NCBI GenBank assembly: GCA_028293405.1
Contig: JAQGOW010000538.1
Location: 1 to 6,741 of the forward strand
Length of the DNA stretch: 6,741 nt
From: Verrucomicrobiales bacterium
GTDB taxonomy: Bacteria > Verrucomicrobiota > Verrucomicrobiia > Limisphaerales > Palsa-1400
Direction of reading: 5' to 3'
The notes beneath the pieces were generated by a model, which worked only from the letters and a program-made list of their open reading frames with translations, ran no database searches and was not told the DNA's origin. Positions 6,279-6,741 of this stretch are shown here, piece after piece. The number at the start of each line of letters is the position of its first letter. Position 1 is the stretch's first letter. The position numbers were made by a program, and so were the translations under genes.

Positions 6279-6741
6279 TTATTGCCAGCTCAGGATGTTG
6301 TCTTTGTTGACACCAGTACCCGGCGCTACATTCTTATCGATTAATTTATCGGGACCCGCACTCCAGATCATTACTTCCGCAGGAACGTTCGTTTGAGCAA
6401 CGTTGAACTTTTGATACAAGGCGGAGTACCAAGAGTCGCTACAAGAACCATCGTAGTTGATGTCCAGCGTGATGATATACGGATTTCCGAATGGGTCGCG
6501 GAAAATACCGTTGTAATCAAGGCCCCCGACATCGCTAACCAAGTTGGTGTTGTTCGCCACCTGCGCGGTGAAAAATTTGTTTTTCCTCGGATTTTGCTGG
6601 TTGTTGATGTTTTGAGGATTACAGGCGGCGATGGGAGTTGGATCGCCGTTCGCTGTTAAAACGTTTAGCACCTCGGAGTTGCAGTTGTCGTACGGTTTGC
6701 CGTTCACAGAGTTATTTAAAACCTGATAGCCGGAAACAATA
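6279..6741 (-). CDS. Pseudopilin-like type II secretion system protein, C-terminal part, cut by the window edge
   Basis: The frame is open from the right edge to the TAA at 6281-6279, giving 153 visible C-terminal residues; the start and the expected N-terminal prepilin methylation segment lie outside. The GTG at 6707 is an internal Val codon. The recognisable core is FRDPFGNPYIITLDINYDG (about 6503-6447), then VMIWSAGPD (6374-6348) and NKDNILSW at the end. This layout matches GspG-like proteins that verrucomicrobial genomes carry in many copies. An NPRKNKFF motif stands near 6590. Family members are extracytoplasmic pilin-fold proteins, but whether this one joins a secretion pseudopilus cannot be told here. 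Four Cys are visible (CN twice, SCSD, and IAACNP), so disulfides are possible. The stretch looks more A+T-rich than the other genes. The hairpin at 6211-6241 probably ends its transcript. Confidence 0.82.
   Translation of the reverse strand, partial: IVSGYQVLNNSVNGKPYDNCNSEVLNVLTANGDPTPIAACNPQNINNQQNPRKNKFFTAQVANNTNLVSDVGGLDYNGIFRDPFGNPYIITLDINYDGSCSDSWYSALYQKFNVAQTNVPAEVMIWSAGPDKLIDKNVAPGTGVNKDNILSWQ

Noticed and set aside
6705..6707. GTG as the start of the pseudopilin-like gene
   Set aside because: The frame stays open to the window edge, and a start here would lack the N-terminal hydrophobic pilin segment, so the codon is taken as internal Val.

Overview
The window looks like part of a verrucomicrobial (PVC-group) chromosome. 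This is inference from three things seen in the sequence: a large tandem c-type cytochrome of the kind common in Verrucomicrobiota and Planctomycetota, a GTP-type PEP carboxykinase, and the C-terminal end of a pseudopilin-like 'type II secretion system protein' with the DPFGNPY / NYDG / MIWSAGPD signature frequent in that phylum. Base composition is moderately G+C-rich. Starts lack good Shine-Dalgarno sequences. No mobile element, CRISPR, tRNA or rRNA was found.

Layout from left to right. (1) 1-1305, plus strand: 3' part of a multiheme cytochrome c gene with four CxxCH sites in the window and the tail of a further domain cut by the left edge. (2) 1285-3060, minus: pckG, complete, convergent with the cytochrome gene and overlapping it by 21 bp. 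(3) 3145-4734, minus: a gamma-glutamyltransferase-family Ntn hydrolase with a twin-arginine signal. Its nucleophilic Thr is kept, but several residues that hold the gamma-glutamyl group in E. coli GGT are replaced. (4) 4815-4854: strong intrinsic terminator on the minus strand. (5) 4878-5867, minus: NAD(P)-dependent dehydrogenase of the dihydrodipicolinate reductase / 2,4-diaminopentanoate dehydrogenase type. (6) 5868-6278: non-genic stretch holding a weak promoter candidate, a strictly 21-bp-periodic tandem repeat (ten full units plus one decayed unit) and a 14-bp perfect hairpin. (7) 6279-6741, minus: C-terminal part of the pseudopilin-like protein, running off the right edge.

The genes do not form one clear pathway. 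The ggt-like and pckG genes lie head-to-tail with 84 bp between them and could share a transcript. The dehydrogenase is insulated from them by the terminator and probably has its own promoter. The pseudopilin gene is closed by the hairpin at 6211-6241. PckG is central carbon metabolism (gluconeogenesis), the cytochrome is exported electron transfer, and the GGT-like enzyme is an exported hydrolase or transpeptidase. I do not see a convincing undescribed multi-gene system. The items most worth a second look are the 21-bp array with its in-frame heptad translation, the altered GGT substrate site, and the orphan diaminopentanoate-dehydrogenase-like enzyme.
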